Below, one piece after another: positions 1 through 5,509 of a DNA stretch of 5,509 nt. A program made the position numbers and the translations under genes. The DNA is taken from positions 1 to 5,509 of the forward strand of contig JACQQW010000225.1 of the NCBI GenBank assembly GCA_016206745.1. Direction: 5' to 3'. The DNA comes from Candidatus Omnitrophota bacterium. GTDB lineage: Bacteria; Omnitrophota; Gorgyraeia; Zapsychrales; Fredricksoniimonadaceae. The notes beneath the pieces are model-generated. The model made no database searches. It saw nothing but the letters and a program-made list of their open reading frames with translations, and was not told the DNA's origin. Every line of letters begins with the position of its first letter. Within the stretch, counting starts at the first letter, position 1.

Positions 1-1
1 C

Positions 2-955
2 ATGCGCCGGCGCAATATCCCCACCGCCGGGTATAAGATTTTTGACCAGCCCCGGCCGGCCCTGGAATTTTTGAACAGGGCCCAGTTCCCCCTGGTGGTC
101 AAGGCCGACGGCATCGCGGCCGGCAAAGGCGTTTATGTCTGCCAAAAATTAAAAGAGGCGCAAGCCGCAATTAGTGATATTATGATAGAGAAAATTTTCG
201 GCTCGGCCGGGGACCGCATTGTGATCGAGGAATGTTTGACCGGCCGGGAAGCTTCGGTGCTGGCGGTCTGCGACGGCAAGCATTTTTTGGTTCTGCCCAG
301 CGCCCAGGACCATAAACGCATTTTCGACGATGACATAGGGCCGAACACCGGCGGCATGGGGACATTTTCTCCCAATCCTTTGGTGCCGCCCAAGGTCTTG
401 GACCAGATCATCAACCGTATTATTGAACCGGCGGTGCGGGGGATGTACCAGGAAGGGGCGCCTTTTAAAGGCATCTTGTACGCCGGGATCATGCTGACCG
501 CCGACGGGCCAAAGACCCTGGAATTCAACGCGCGCTTCGGCGATCCTGAGACCCAGTGCATTGTGCCGCGGCTTAAAAGCGATATCGTCGATATTTTACT
601 GGCCGCCTGCGAAGGGCGGTTAAACGAGTTGACGGTCAAATGGGACGAGCGCGCCTGCGTGTGTGTGGTGATCGCCTCCGGCGGATATCCGGGCAAATAT
701 CAAAATGGTTATGCCATCAGCGGCCTGGACCATGCAATGGACGGCGATGCGGTCATTTTTCATGCCGGGACCAAAAATGAAGGCGGGGTTCTTGTGACCA
801 ATGGGGGCCGGGTTTTGGGGGTCACCGGTTTGGGCGCGAATTTGGAAAAGGCCCGCGCCAAGGCCTATGAAGCCCTCGAGCAGGTCCAATTTGAGCATAT
901 GTTCTTCCGCAGGGACATCGGCGCAAAGAAAGACTTAAAAGCGGCCAATGCATGA
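2..955 (+). CDS. purD: Phosphoribosylamine-glycine ligase (GAR synthetase), 5'-truncated by the window edge
   Basis: PurD catalyses ATP + glycine + phosphoribosylamine to glycinamide ribonucleotide, the second step of de novo purine synthesis, in the cytoplasm. 317 residues are visible. The family is usually about 420-430 long, so roughly the first 100 residues (N-domain) lie upstream, and the ATG at base 2 is an internal Met just before the conserved IPTA segment. Visible ATP-grasp signatures (fragment numbering) are KADGIAAGKG at 34-43, QDHKR at 102-106, GPNTGGMG at 113-120 and EFNARFGDPETQ at 174-185, which carries the metal/ATP ligands. The C-terminal domain begins near WDERA (214-218), followed by GGYPG, HAGT (254-257) and TNGGR (266-270), and ends in RRDIG close to the natural C-terminus. 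No motif is disrupted. The TGA stop overlaps the ATG of the next gene by four bases. Identification is secure; only the start is unknown. Confidence 0.97.
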   Translation: MRRRNIPTAGYKIFDQPRPALEFLNRAQFPLVVKADGIAAGKGVYVCQKLKEAQAAISDIMIEKIFGSAGDRIVIEECLTGREASVLAVCDGKHFLVLPSAQDHKRIFDDDIGPNTGGMGTFSPNPLVPPKVLDQIINRIIEPAVRGMYQEGAPFKGILYAGIMLTADGPKTLEFNARFGDPETQCIVPRLKSDIVDILLAACEGRLNELTVKWDERACVCVVIASGGYPGKYQNGYAISGLDHAMDGDAVIFHAGTKNEGGVLVTNGGRVLGVTGLGANLEKARAKAYEALEQVQFEHMFFRRDIGAKKDLKAANA

Positions 956-2016
956 TGAAAACGAAAATCATCACCATCAATTCCGCGCTTCCCGAACCTG
1001 AGAAAATCGCCGAGGCCGCGCGCATCATCCGCCAGGGCGGCCTGGTGGTCTTTCCGACGGAAACGGTGTACGGCATCGCGGCCGACGCCAATAATCCCAA
1101 GGCCATGGAACGCCTGATCATGGTCAAGCACCGCTCTTCGGGCAAGAGATTTTCCATTTTGATTTCCCAACGCGGAATCGTCGACAATTACAGCTGTTAT
1201 ACGGAACCGAATTTATATAAACTGATCGACAAATATTGGCCCGGCCCTTTGACCGTCATCGTGCCGGCAAAATTCGGGGATGAAACAGTCGGCATCCGCA
1301 TGCCGGACCACACTGTGGCGCTTAAATTGGTGGAAGAATCGGGATGTACGATCGCCGCGCCTTCGGCGAATTTGGAAGATAAAAGACCGCCGACCAACGT
1401 GCACGAGGCCCTGGAAGATTTGGACGGCAAGGTGGAGCTGGCCATCGACGGAGGTCCGGTGGATTTCGGGATTTCTTCGACCATCGTTGATTTTACCAAG
1501 CCAAGGCCGACGGTCATCCGCGACGGGGTCATCACCCAGCCCGATGTTGACCGGATCATCAATAAAAAGAGCATTTTATTTGTCTGCACCGGCAACAGCT
1601 GCCGTTCGGTCATGGCGGAATACCTGCTGAAGGCGAAGCTGATCGGCCGCGACGATGTGGAAGTGCTTTCCGCGGGCACCAGCGTGTATTTTAAATCGCC
1701 GGCCAGCCATGAGACCATCACGGTCCTGCGCGAGCAGGGCATCAATGCCGCGGGGCACATGTCCCGGCCATTGGGGCGCATCATGCTGCGCAAGGCGGAC
1801 TTGATTTTTGCCATGACCCGCAATCACCGCATGCAGATCCTGGATTTGGTGCCGTCGGTGGAAAAAAGGGTGTATTTGCTGAAGGAATTCTCGCGGGGCC
1901 GCGGGCATGAGGTGGACTTGGATGTGCCCGATCCCATCGGCCAGGGCCACGCGGAATACCAGGAATGCATTTTGACCATCAAAGAAGCCGTAGAGAAGAT
2001 AGTCGATTTGATATGA
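952..2016 (+). CDS. Fusion protein: Sua5/YrdC threonylcarbamoyl-AMP synthase + low-molecular-weight (YwlE-like) phosphatase
   Basis: A 354-residue two-domain protein. Residues about 10-195 are a YrdC/Sua5 domain, which makes threonylcarbamoyl-AMP from threonine, bicarbonate and ATP for t6A37 tRNA modification. Motifs seen are PTETVYG 35-41, KHR 59-61, WPGPLT 96-101, VGIRMP 113-118, APSAN 136-140 and GISSTIVDF 173-181. The usual Pro after KxR is Ser62. Residues about 206-354 are a low-molecular-weight phosphatase: P-loop CTGNSCRS from the nucleophile Cys212 to Ser219 with Arg218 (CX5R), SAGT, an AMTRNH segment, LKEF, and the general-acid motif DPIG with Asp327. LKEF and DPIG resemble B. subtilis YwlE, a protein-arginine phosphatase, more than classical Tyr phosphatases. 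Ser216 sits where YwlE has Thr11. The normal Sua5 C-terminal domain is absent; the phosphatase takes its place. Codons 190-212 contain no ATG, GTG or TTG, so the phosphatase cannot start separately at the junction. Start: ATGATG at 952/955, no clear Shine-Dalgarno. It overlaps rpiB by four bases. Domain calls are firm; phosphatase substrate is uncertain. Confidence 0.93.
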   Translation: MMKTKIITINSALPEPEKIAEAARIIRQGGLVVFPTETVYGIAADANNPKAMERLIMVKHRSSGKRFSILISQRGIVDNYSCYTEPNLYKLIDKYWPGPLTVIVPAKFGDETVGIRMPDHTVALKLVEESGCTIAAPSANLEDKRPPTNVHEALEDLDGKVELAIDGGPVDFGISSTIVDFTKPRPTVIRDGVITQPDVDRIINKKSILFVCTGNSCRSVMAEYLLKAKLIGRDDVEVLSAGTSVYFKSPASHETITVLREQGINAAGHMSRPLGRIMLRKADLIFAMTRNHRMQILDLVPSVEKRVYLLKEFSRGRGHEVDLDVPDPIGQGHAEYQECILTIKEAVEKIVDLI

Positions 2017-2465
2017 TCATTTTTATTGGAGCCGACCACCGGGGGTTTGCTTTAAAGCAAACCGTGATCCCTTTCCTGCGCCGGCAAGGGCATGAAGTCA
2101 TTGATGCCGGGACCCGCGTAGAAGGAATTGATTGCGATTATCCGCAGATTTCCCGCGATGTGGCCGCGCAGGTGGCGAAGCATGCCGGCAGCCGGGGCAT
2201 TTTATTGTGCATGACCGGGATCGGCCATTCCATCGCCGCTAATAAAGTGCCGGGCGCTTATGCCGCTCTGGTCTATAATAATAAAACAGCGGCACTGTCC
2301 CGCCGGCATAATAATGCCAATATTTTAGTCTTGGGCGCCAAGTTTATCGATGAGGGCGCTGTGGAGGAGATCATTGCTGTTTGGCTGGCCACGGAATTTG
2401 AGGGAGGCAGGCATGCGCGGCGCTTCGAGCAGATCAAGAACATTGAGAAGGAGTTTCTGCGATGA
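2013..2465 (+). CDS. rpiB: Ribose-5-phosphate isomerase B (RpiB/LacAB family)
   Basis: Interconverts ribose-5-phosphate and ribulose-5-phosphate in the non-oxidative pentose phosphate pathway; cytoplasmic. It has 150 residues, the standard family length. Motifs: [10 protein letters not shown] at 6-15 (Asp8, His9), DYP at 42-44, active-site Cys66 in the CMTGIG loop, SIAANK at 73-78, SRRHNNAN at 96-103 with His99 equivalent to the ring-opening His of E. coli RpiB, and the phosphate-binding GGRH at 131-134 followed by Arg137. The residue after Cys66 is Met where the family usually has Gly (CGTG), and position 72 is His where Met is common. These are loop variations, not loss of catalytic residues. 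The ATG at 2013 overlaps the fusion gene's stop as ATGA; an in-frame ATG at 1965 would add 16 residues with no family similarity. Its place next to a Sua5/YwlE gene and glyA matches Bacillus ywlF. A related aldose-phosphate isomerase role (LacA/B, allose-6-phosphate) cannot be excluded but does not suit the context. Confidence 0.94.
   Translation: MIIFIGADHRGFALKQTVIPFLRRQGHEVIDAGTRVEGIDCDYPQISRDVAAQVAKHAGSRGILLCMTGIGHSIAANKVPGAYAALVYNNKTAALSRRHNNANILVLGAKFIDEGAVEEIIAVWLATEFEGGRHARRFEQIKNIEKEFLR
2448..2453 (+). promoter_or_regulatory. Shine-Dalgarno site of glyA
   Basis: AAGGAG lies inside the 3' end of rpiB, eight bases upstream of the ATG at 2462. It is the only near-consensus ribosome binding site among the internal gene starts of this window. 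It fixes the glyA start and suggests that glyA is translated well in its own right as well as by coupling to rpiB. Confidence 0.85.
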
Positions 2466-3697
2466 GTCATTTGCAACAATCCGATCCGGATATTTATAAT
2501 GCCATACAGGCGGAACTTAAGCGCCAGAGAAATAATTTGGAATTAATAGCATCGGAAAACATTGTTTCTCCGGCGGTGCTGGAAGCCGCGGGCAGCGTAT
2601 TGACCAATAAATACGCGGAAGGCTATCCAGGCGCGCGCTGGTACGGCGGCTGCGATCATGTGGACGTGGTCGAACGCCTGGCCATTGCCCGCGCTAAAGG
2701 ACTTTTTGGCGCCGGGCATGTCAATGTCCAGCCCCATTCCGGTTCGCAGGCCAACATGGCCGTATATATGTCGGTATTGAAAACAGGCGATGCCATCCTG
2801 GCCATGGATTTGGCCTGCGGCGGTCATTTGACCCACGGATTAAAGATCAATTTTTCCGGCCGCGCGTATAATGTTTTTTCCTATAAAGTCGACCCACAGA
2901 CGGAACAGCTTGATTACGCGGAGATTGAACGCCTGGCGCTGGAACACAGGCCGCGCATGATTGTGGCCGGCGCTTCCGCGTATTCACGCGCCATCGATTT
3001 TAGACAATTCCGCGCCATTGCCGATCAAGTGGGCGCGTATCTGTTTGTGGACATGGCGCATATCGCGGGCCTGGTCGCCGCGGGGCTGCACCCCAACCCG
3101 GTGCCATATGCCCATTTTGTCACCACCACCACGCATAAAACCTTGCGGGGGCCGCGCGCGGGCATGATTTTATGCAAGGCCGAATTTGCCAAAAACATCG
3201 ACAGCGCTGTTTTTCCCGGCATCCAGGGCGGGCCTTTGATGCACATCATCGCCGCCAAAGCGGTGGCTTTGAAAGAGGCCCTGTCGCCGGAGTTTAAGCA
3301 ATATCAAAAACAAATCATTCTCAATGCCCAGGCCTTGTCCAGGGCATTGGCGGGCAAAGGCTACAGGATCGTGGCCGGAGGCACGGACAATCATTTGTTT
3401 ATGGTGGACCTGCGGCCTAAGAATATTTCCGGCAAAGACGCAGCGGCCGTGCTGGACCACGTGCAGATCACCGTCAATAAGAATTTAATACCGTTTGATC
3501 CGGCGCCGCCGGCGGTGACCAGCGGGGTCCGCGTGGGGACGCCGGCGGTCACCAGCCGCGGGATGAAAGAAGCCCAGATGGTCCGCATCGCGGATTTGAT
3601 CGACGAGACTATTACCCGGCGCGGGGATGAAGGCCAGTTGGGCAAAATCCGCGCCGGGGTGCAAAAACTGACGGAAGAGTTTCCTATATATGATTAG
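2462..3697 (+). CDS. glyA: Serine hydroxymethyltransferase
   Basis: PLP enzyme converting serine + tetrahydrofolate to glycine + 5,10-methylene-THF, the main source of one-carbon units; cytoplasmic. It has 411 residues, within the usual 410-420. Visible motifs: LIASEN at 28-33, KYAEGYPG at 50-57 (Glu53), YGGC at 61-64, the PLP-contacting FVDMAHIAG at 195-203 (Asp197, His200), the Schiff-base lysine Lys226 in TTTTHKT, QGGPLMH at 255-261, and the substrate-carboxylate Arg357 in SGVRVGTPA. Small departures from the E. coli pattern sit next to the active site: Trp60 for Tyr64, Asp65-His66 for Glu-Tyr, and Ala233 in GPRAG where GPRGG is common. All key residues remain, so the enzyme should be active. 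The start is set by AAGGAG and the ATGA overlap with rpiB. The TAG stop lies eight bases into the next gene. GlyA makes the glycine that PurD uses and the one-carbon units for later purine steps, which fits their shared operon. Confidence 0.98.
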   Translation: MSHLQQSDPDIYNAIQAELKRQRNNLELIASENIVSPAVLEAAGSVLTNKYAEGYPGARWYGGCDHVDVVERLAIARAKGLFGAGHVNVQPHSGSQANMAVYMSVLKTGDAILAMDLACGGHLTHGLKINFSGRAYNVFSYKVDPQTEQLDYAEIERLALEHRPRMIVAGASAYSRAIDFRQFRAIADQVGAYLFVDMAHIAGLVAAGLHPNPVPYAHFVTTTTHKTLRGPRAGMILCKAEFAKNIDSAVFPGIQGGPLMHIIAAKAVALKEALSPEFKQYQKQIILNAQALSRALAGKGYRIVAGGTDNHLFMVDLRPKNISGKDAAAVLDHVQITVNKNLIPFDPAPPAVTSGVRVGTPAVTSRGMKEAQMVRIADLIDETITRRGDEGQLGKIRAGVQKLTEEFPIYD

Positions 3698-4094
3698 AGT
3701 GGAATTGTCCCGCATTATTATCGATGAGAAACGCCAGGACCAGGTGATTGTCCTGAAAGAGAAGCAGGGCGACCGTCAAATTCCCATCGTCATCGGGTTT
3801 ATGGAGGCCTCCAGCATCAAGATCAAGATCTCCGGCATGGATGTGCCGCGCCCCATGACGCATGATTTGCTGGCGCAGGTGATCGATGCGCTGGGCGGAC
3901 GCCTGGAAAAGGTCACCATCGACAAACTGGTCAGCAATACCTTTTACGCCAAATTGGAAATCAGGACCAGGGAAAACGAGCTTAAAGTCATTGATGCGCG
4001 CCCCTCCGACAGCATCGCCCTGGCGGTGCGTTTCAAAGCGCCCATGTACGTCAGTGAAGATGTGGCGCACAAGTCATCGATGACCGGCCCTTGA
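3690..4094 (+). CDS. Bifunctional nuclease family protein (DUF151 / BFN domain)
   Basis: A 134-residue protein that is essentially one DUF151/BFN domain. Diagnostic segments: [13 protein letters not shown] at 31-43, RPMTHDL at 54-60, FYAKL at 85-89, [13 protein letters not shown] at 102-114, and PMYV at 118-121 near the end. The family is widespread in bacteria, with T. maritima TM0160 as the structural example, and in plants, where a member was reported to have DNase and RNase activity. The bacterial role is poorly defined, and no function should be claimed beyond possible nuclease activity. There is no C-terminal UVR domain, signal peptide or membrane segment. The ATG at 3690 overlaps the end of glyA by eight bases; a weak GGAAGAG (3673-3679) precedes it by ten bases. 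The stop is one base before the next gene. Being wedged between glyA and a tRNA 3'-end enzyme makes an RNA-related role plausible, but that is inference. Confidence 0.92.
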   Translation: MIRVELSRIIIDEKRQDQVIVLKEKQGDRQIPIVIGFMEASSIKIKISGMDVPRPMTHDLLAQVIDALGGRLEKVTIDKLVSNTFYAKLEIRTRENELKVIDARPSDSIALAVRFKAPMYVSEDVAHKSSMTGP

Positions 4095-4095
4095 G

Positions 4096-5509
4096 ATGTC
4101 CATGTGCGGCGCTTATCCCCAGCTTCAATTAGTCCGCGATCTGGCCCGGGCGCATCAGCGCCGGGTGTTTTTGGTCGGTGGTTTTCTGCGGAATTATTTA
4201 ATGCCGCTTCCCTCCCCCTATCCCCCCCGTCAAGTGGGAGGAATCGACTTTGATTTTGCCGTTGATACAGGGTCTCTGGCCTTCGCCCGCGCTTTTGCCC
4301 GGCGCATTAAAGGCGCTTTTGTGTTGCTGGACCAGGAGCATGGTTCTGCCCGGGTGGTCAAAAACCAGGGCGCAACCGCATGGACTTTTGACTTTACCGA
4401 TTTTCGCGGCCGGAATATCCGGGAAGATTTGGCCCGCCGGGATTTTACGGTCAACACGTTTTGCATCGATATAACCACTGAAAAAGACCATTCCCCAAAA
4501 GCCGCGTTGAAAGATTTGAACACCAAAACCATACGCATGGTTTCGAAACGGGCCTTTATCGACGACCCTTTGCGTTTGCTGCGCGCCTTCAGCTTGTCGG
4601 CGCAGGCCGGATTTGCCATTGAACCCGTGACCTTTGCCTGCATTCAGAAAAATGCGCGTTTGATCAACGCTTCCGCCATGGAACGCCTGCGCGAGGAGAT
4701 GTTCAAGATCCTGCATTCACCCCGGGCTTTTAAGACGCTCAAGGCCATGGACCAAATTGGATTATTGGAACGGGTCCTGCCGCACATTGCCGTCATGTAT
4801 GGGATCAAGCAGGTCGGATATCACCATCTGGATGTATGGAAGCATTCGCTGGAGGTGGTGCATCAGCTGGAAGAAATAATCCATAAGCCGGACACCAGCC
4901 CGATATTGAAAGGCTATTTGGAAGAAGAGATCGGCGGCAGCCATAAGCGTTTTGCGTTGTTGAAACTGGCCGCTGTGCTGCACGACATTGGAAAACCCGA
5001 CACGCGCAAAAAAGAAAAAGACCGCATGACCTTTCATGGCCACGAGCATGTGGGCGAAGGGATCACCCGTAAAGCAGCCAAACATTTAAAACTTTCCGTC
5101 AGGGAACGCCATTTTCTGGAAGACGCAGTGCGCCTGCATTTGCGGCCGGGGTATTTATCTAATTTTAAACGCCCCAGCCATAGAATGGTGTTTCGCTATA
5201 TGCGCGATACTAAAGCAGAGGCCGCCTCGATTGCCGTTTTGGCCATGGCCGACCAACGCGCCACCCGGGGGCCTTTGACCACGGCGGCCAGGGCCAAACA
5301 TCACGAACAGATCTGCCGCCTGGTCATCGACGAGTATTTTCAAGAGAAAGCCAAACCGGTGCGGGAGCGTTTATTGACCGGGCATGACTTGATCAACAGG
5401 TTAAGACTTAAACCTTCACCGTTATTTGCTGAAATTTTAAATGCCGTCCGGGAAGCCCAGGCCCTGGGGACCGTCACCACCAAGGACCAGGCCGTGGACT
5501 TGGCGAAGA
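4096..5509 (+). CDS. cca: CCA tRNA nucleotidyltransferase / poly(A) polymerase family protein with HD domain, 3'-truncated
   Basis: The reading frame stays open for 471 codons to the right edge. Class II nucleotidyltransferases of this type add CCA, CC or A to RNA 3' ends. N-terminal head: VGGFLRN at 27-33, catalytic DFD (Asp51, Asp53), RRDFTVN at 114-120 (motif B), and DDPLRLLRA at 156-164, equivalent to the EDxxR nucleotide-selecting motif with Asp for Glu. Then ERLREE at 196-201, an HD phosphohydrolase domain (His250, the HD pair His296-Asp297 in HDIGKP, HGHEH at 314-318, Asp386 in MADQRATRG) and a C-terminal LLTGHDL at 426-432. Little of the C-terminus is probably missing. A proline-rich stretch of about nine extra residues separates the GG and DxD motifs. 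The ATG at 4096 lies one base after the DUF151 stop; an in-frame TGA at 4081 excludes an earlier start, and Met3 (4102) is the only alternative. No Shine-Dalgarno is evident. The exact nucleotide specificity cannot be read from sequence, so the symbol is provisional. Confidence 0.93.
   Translation, partial: MSMCGAYPQLQLVRDLARAHQRRVFLVGGFLRNYLMPLPSPYPPRQVGGIDFDFAVDTGSLAFARAFARRIKGAFVLLDQEHGSARVVKNQGATAWTFDFTDFRGRNIREDLARRDFTVNTFCIDITTEKDHSPKAALKDLNTKTIRMVSKRAFIDDPLRLLRAFSLSAQAGFAIEPVTFACIQKNARLINASAMERLREEMFKILHSPRAFKTLKAMDQIGLLERVLPHIAVMYGIKQVGYHHLDVWKHSLEVVHQLEEIIHKPDTSPILKGYLEEEIGGSHKRFALLKLAAVLHDIGKPDTRKKEKDRMTFHGHEHVGEGITRKAAKHLKLSVRERHFLEDAVRLHLRPGYLSNFKRPSHRMVFRYMRDTKAEAASIAVLAMADQRATRGPLTTAARAKHHEQICRLVIDEYFQEKAKPVRERLLTGHDLINRLRLKPSPLFAEILNAVREAQALGTVTTKDQAVDLAK
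4203..4241. repeat. C-rich, partly palindromic stretch, possibly a small repeat inserted in frame
   Basis: A low-complexity pyrimidine block, including seven consecutive C at 4222-4228, is followed by a G-rich arm. CCTCCC at 4211-4216 can pair with GGGAGG at 4236-4241 around a 19-base loop. It encodes a proline-rich insertion (residues about 37-47) between the VGG and DxD motifs of the nucleotidyltransferase. Its composition resembles the short C-rich/G-rich palindromic repeats scattered in some bacterial genomes. A repeat origin is inferred; only one copy is visible here. Confidence 0.35.

Noticed and set aside
2..4. ATG at the left edge as the purD start
   Set aside because: The protein begins in the middle of the family alignment, just before IPTA, and lacks the N-domain; the Met is internal and the gene is cut by the window.
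133..696. Long antisense open frame (187 codons) opposite purD
   Set aside because: It mirrors a strongly conserved purD segment, has no recognisable domain, and arises from GC-rich codon use on the + strand.
1197..1823. Long antisense open frame (208 codons) opposite the fusion gene
   Set aside because: It lies wholly opposite catalytic motifs of both domains and shows no family signature; treated as a shadow frame.
1965..2012. Upstream in-frame ATG extending rpiB by 16 residues
   Set aside because: The extension has no RpiB similarity, while the ATG at 2013 gives the standard N-terminus and the same ATGA junction seen at other genes here.
3508..3556. Near-identical 16-base direct repeat (3508-3523 and 3541-3556) in glyA
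   Set aside because: It encodes two PAVTS segments that match the normal SHMT pattern TSGxRxGTPAxT, so it reflects protein sequence, not a mobile or regulatory repeat.
4222..4228. Run of seven C as a sequencing or assembly frameshift
   Set aside because: VGG upstream and DFD, RRDFTVN downstream lie in the same frame, so there is no net frame error, although a small length error of three bases cannot be excluded.
4198..4716. Antisense open frame (172 codons) opposite the nucleotidyltransferase
   Set aside because: The + strand carries clear NTase motifs DFD, RRDFTVN and DDPLR here; the antisense product is unrecognisable.
1..5509. Promoters, terminators, riboswitches, tRNA genes or CRISPR arrays
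   Set aside because: No junction leaves room for a promoter or terminator, and I saw no cloverleaf, spaced repeat array or conserved riboswitch core in either strand.

Overview
The window is a gene-dense piece of bacterial chromosome. Six protein genes all lie on the + strand, are packed with 4- to 8-base overlaps or a 1-base gap, and show no promoter or terminator between them. It reads as the middle of one long housekeeping operon cut at both ends. I see no RNA genes, insertion sequences, CRISPR arrays, phage or defence genes. The DNA is moderately GC-rich, and both the Shine-Dalgarno site and the protein families are bacterial. The gene order recalls the Bacillus ywlC-ywlE-ywlF(rpiB)-glyA neighbourhood, but the fusion and the other neighbours do not fit Firmicutes. 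An uncultured, deep-branching lineage such as Omnitrophota or a relative is my best guess, held with low confidence because nothing here is a formal taxonomic marker.

Layout, left to right: (1) the 3' three-quarters of purD, phosphoribosylamine-glycine ligase; (2) a one-piece fusion of a Sua5/YrdC threonylcarbamoyl-AMP synthase domain with a low-molecular-weight, YwlE-like phosphatase domain; (3) rpiB, a ribose-5-phosphate isomerase B-type sugar isomerase; (4) glyA, serine hydroxymethyltransferase; (5) a DUF151 / bifunctional-nuclease-family protein; (6) a class II tRNA nucleotidyltransferase (CCA-adding/poly(A) polymerase family) with an HD domain, running off the right edge.

The genes share metabolic links. 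GlyA makes glycine and 5,10-methylene-THF. PurD consumes glycine, and later purine steps consume one-carbon units. RpiB can supply ribose-5-phosphate for PRPP. The Sua5 domain starts t6A modification of tRNA, and the nucleotidyltransferase works on RNA 3' ends. The operon therefore joins purine/one-carbon supply to tRNA maturation. This is an inference from gene content.

The points most worth a second look are the Sua5-phosphatase fusion, which replaces separate genes found in the same order in Bacillus, and a C-rich, partly palindromic stretch that encodes a proline-rich insertion between two catalytic motifs of the nucleotidyltransferase. I found no wholly new system.
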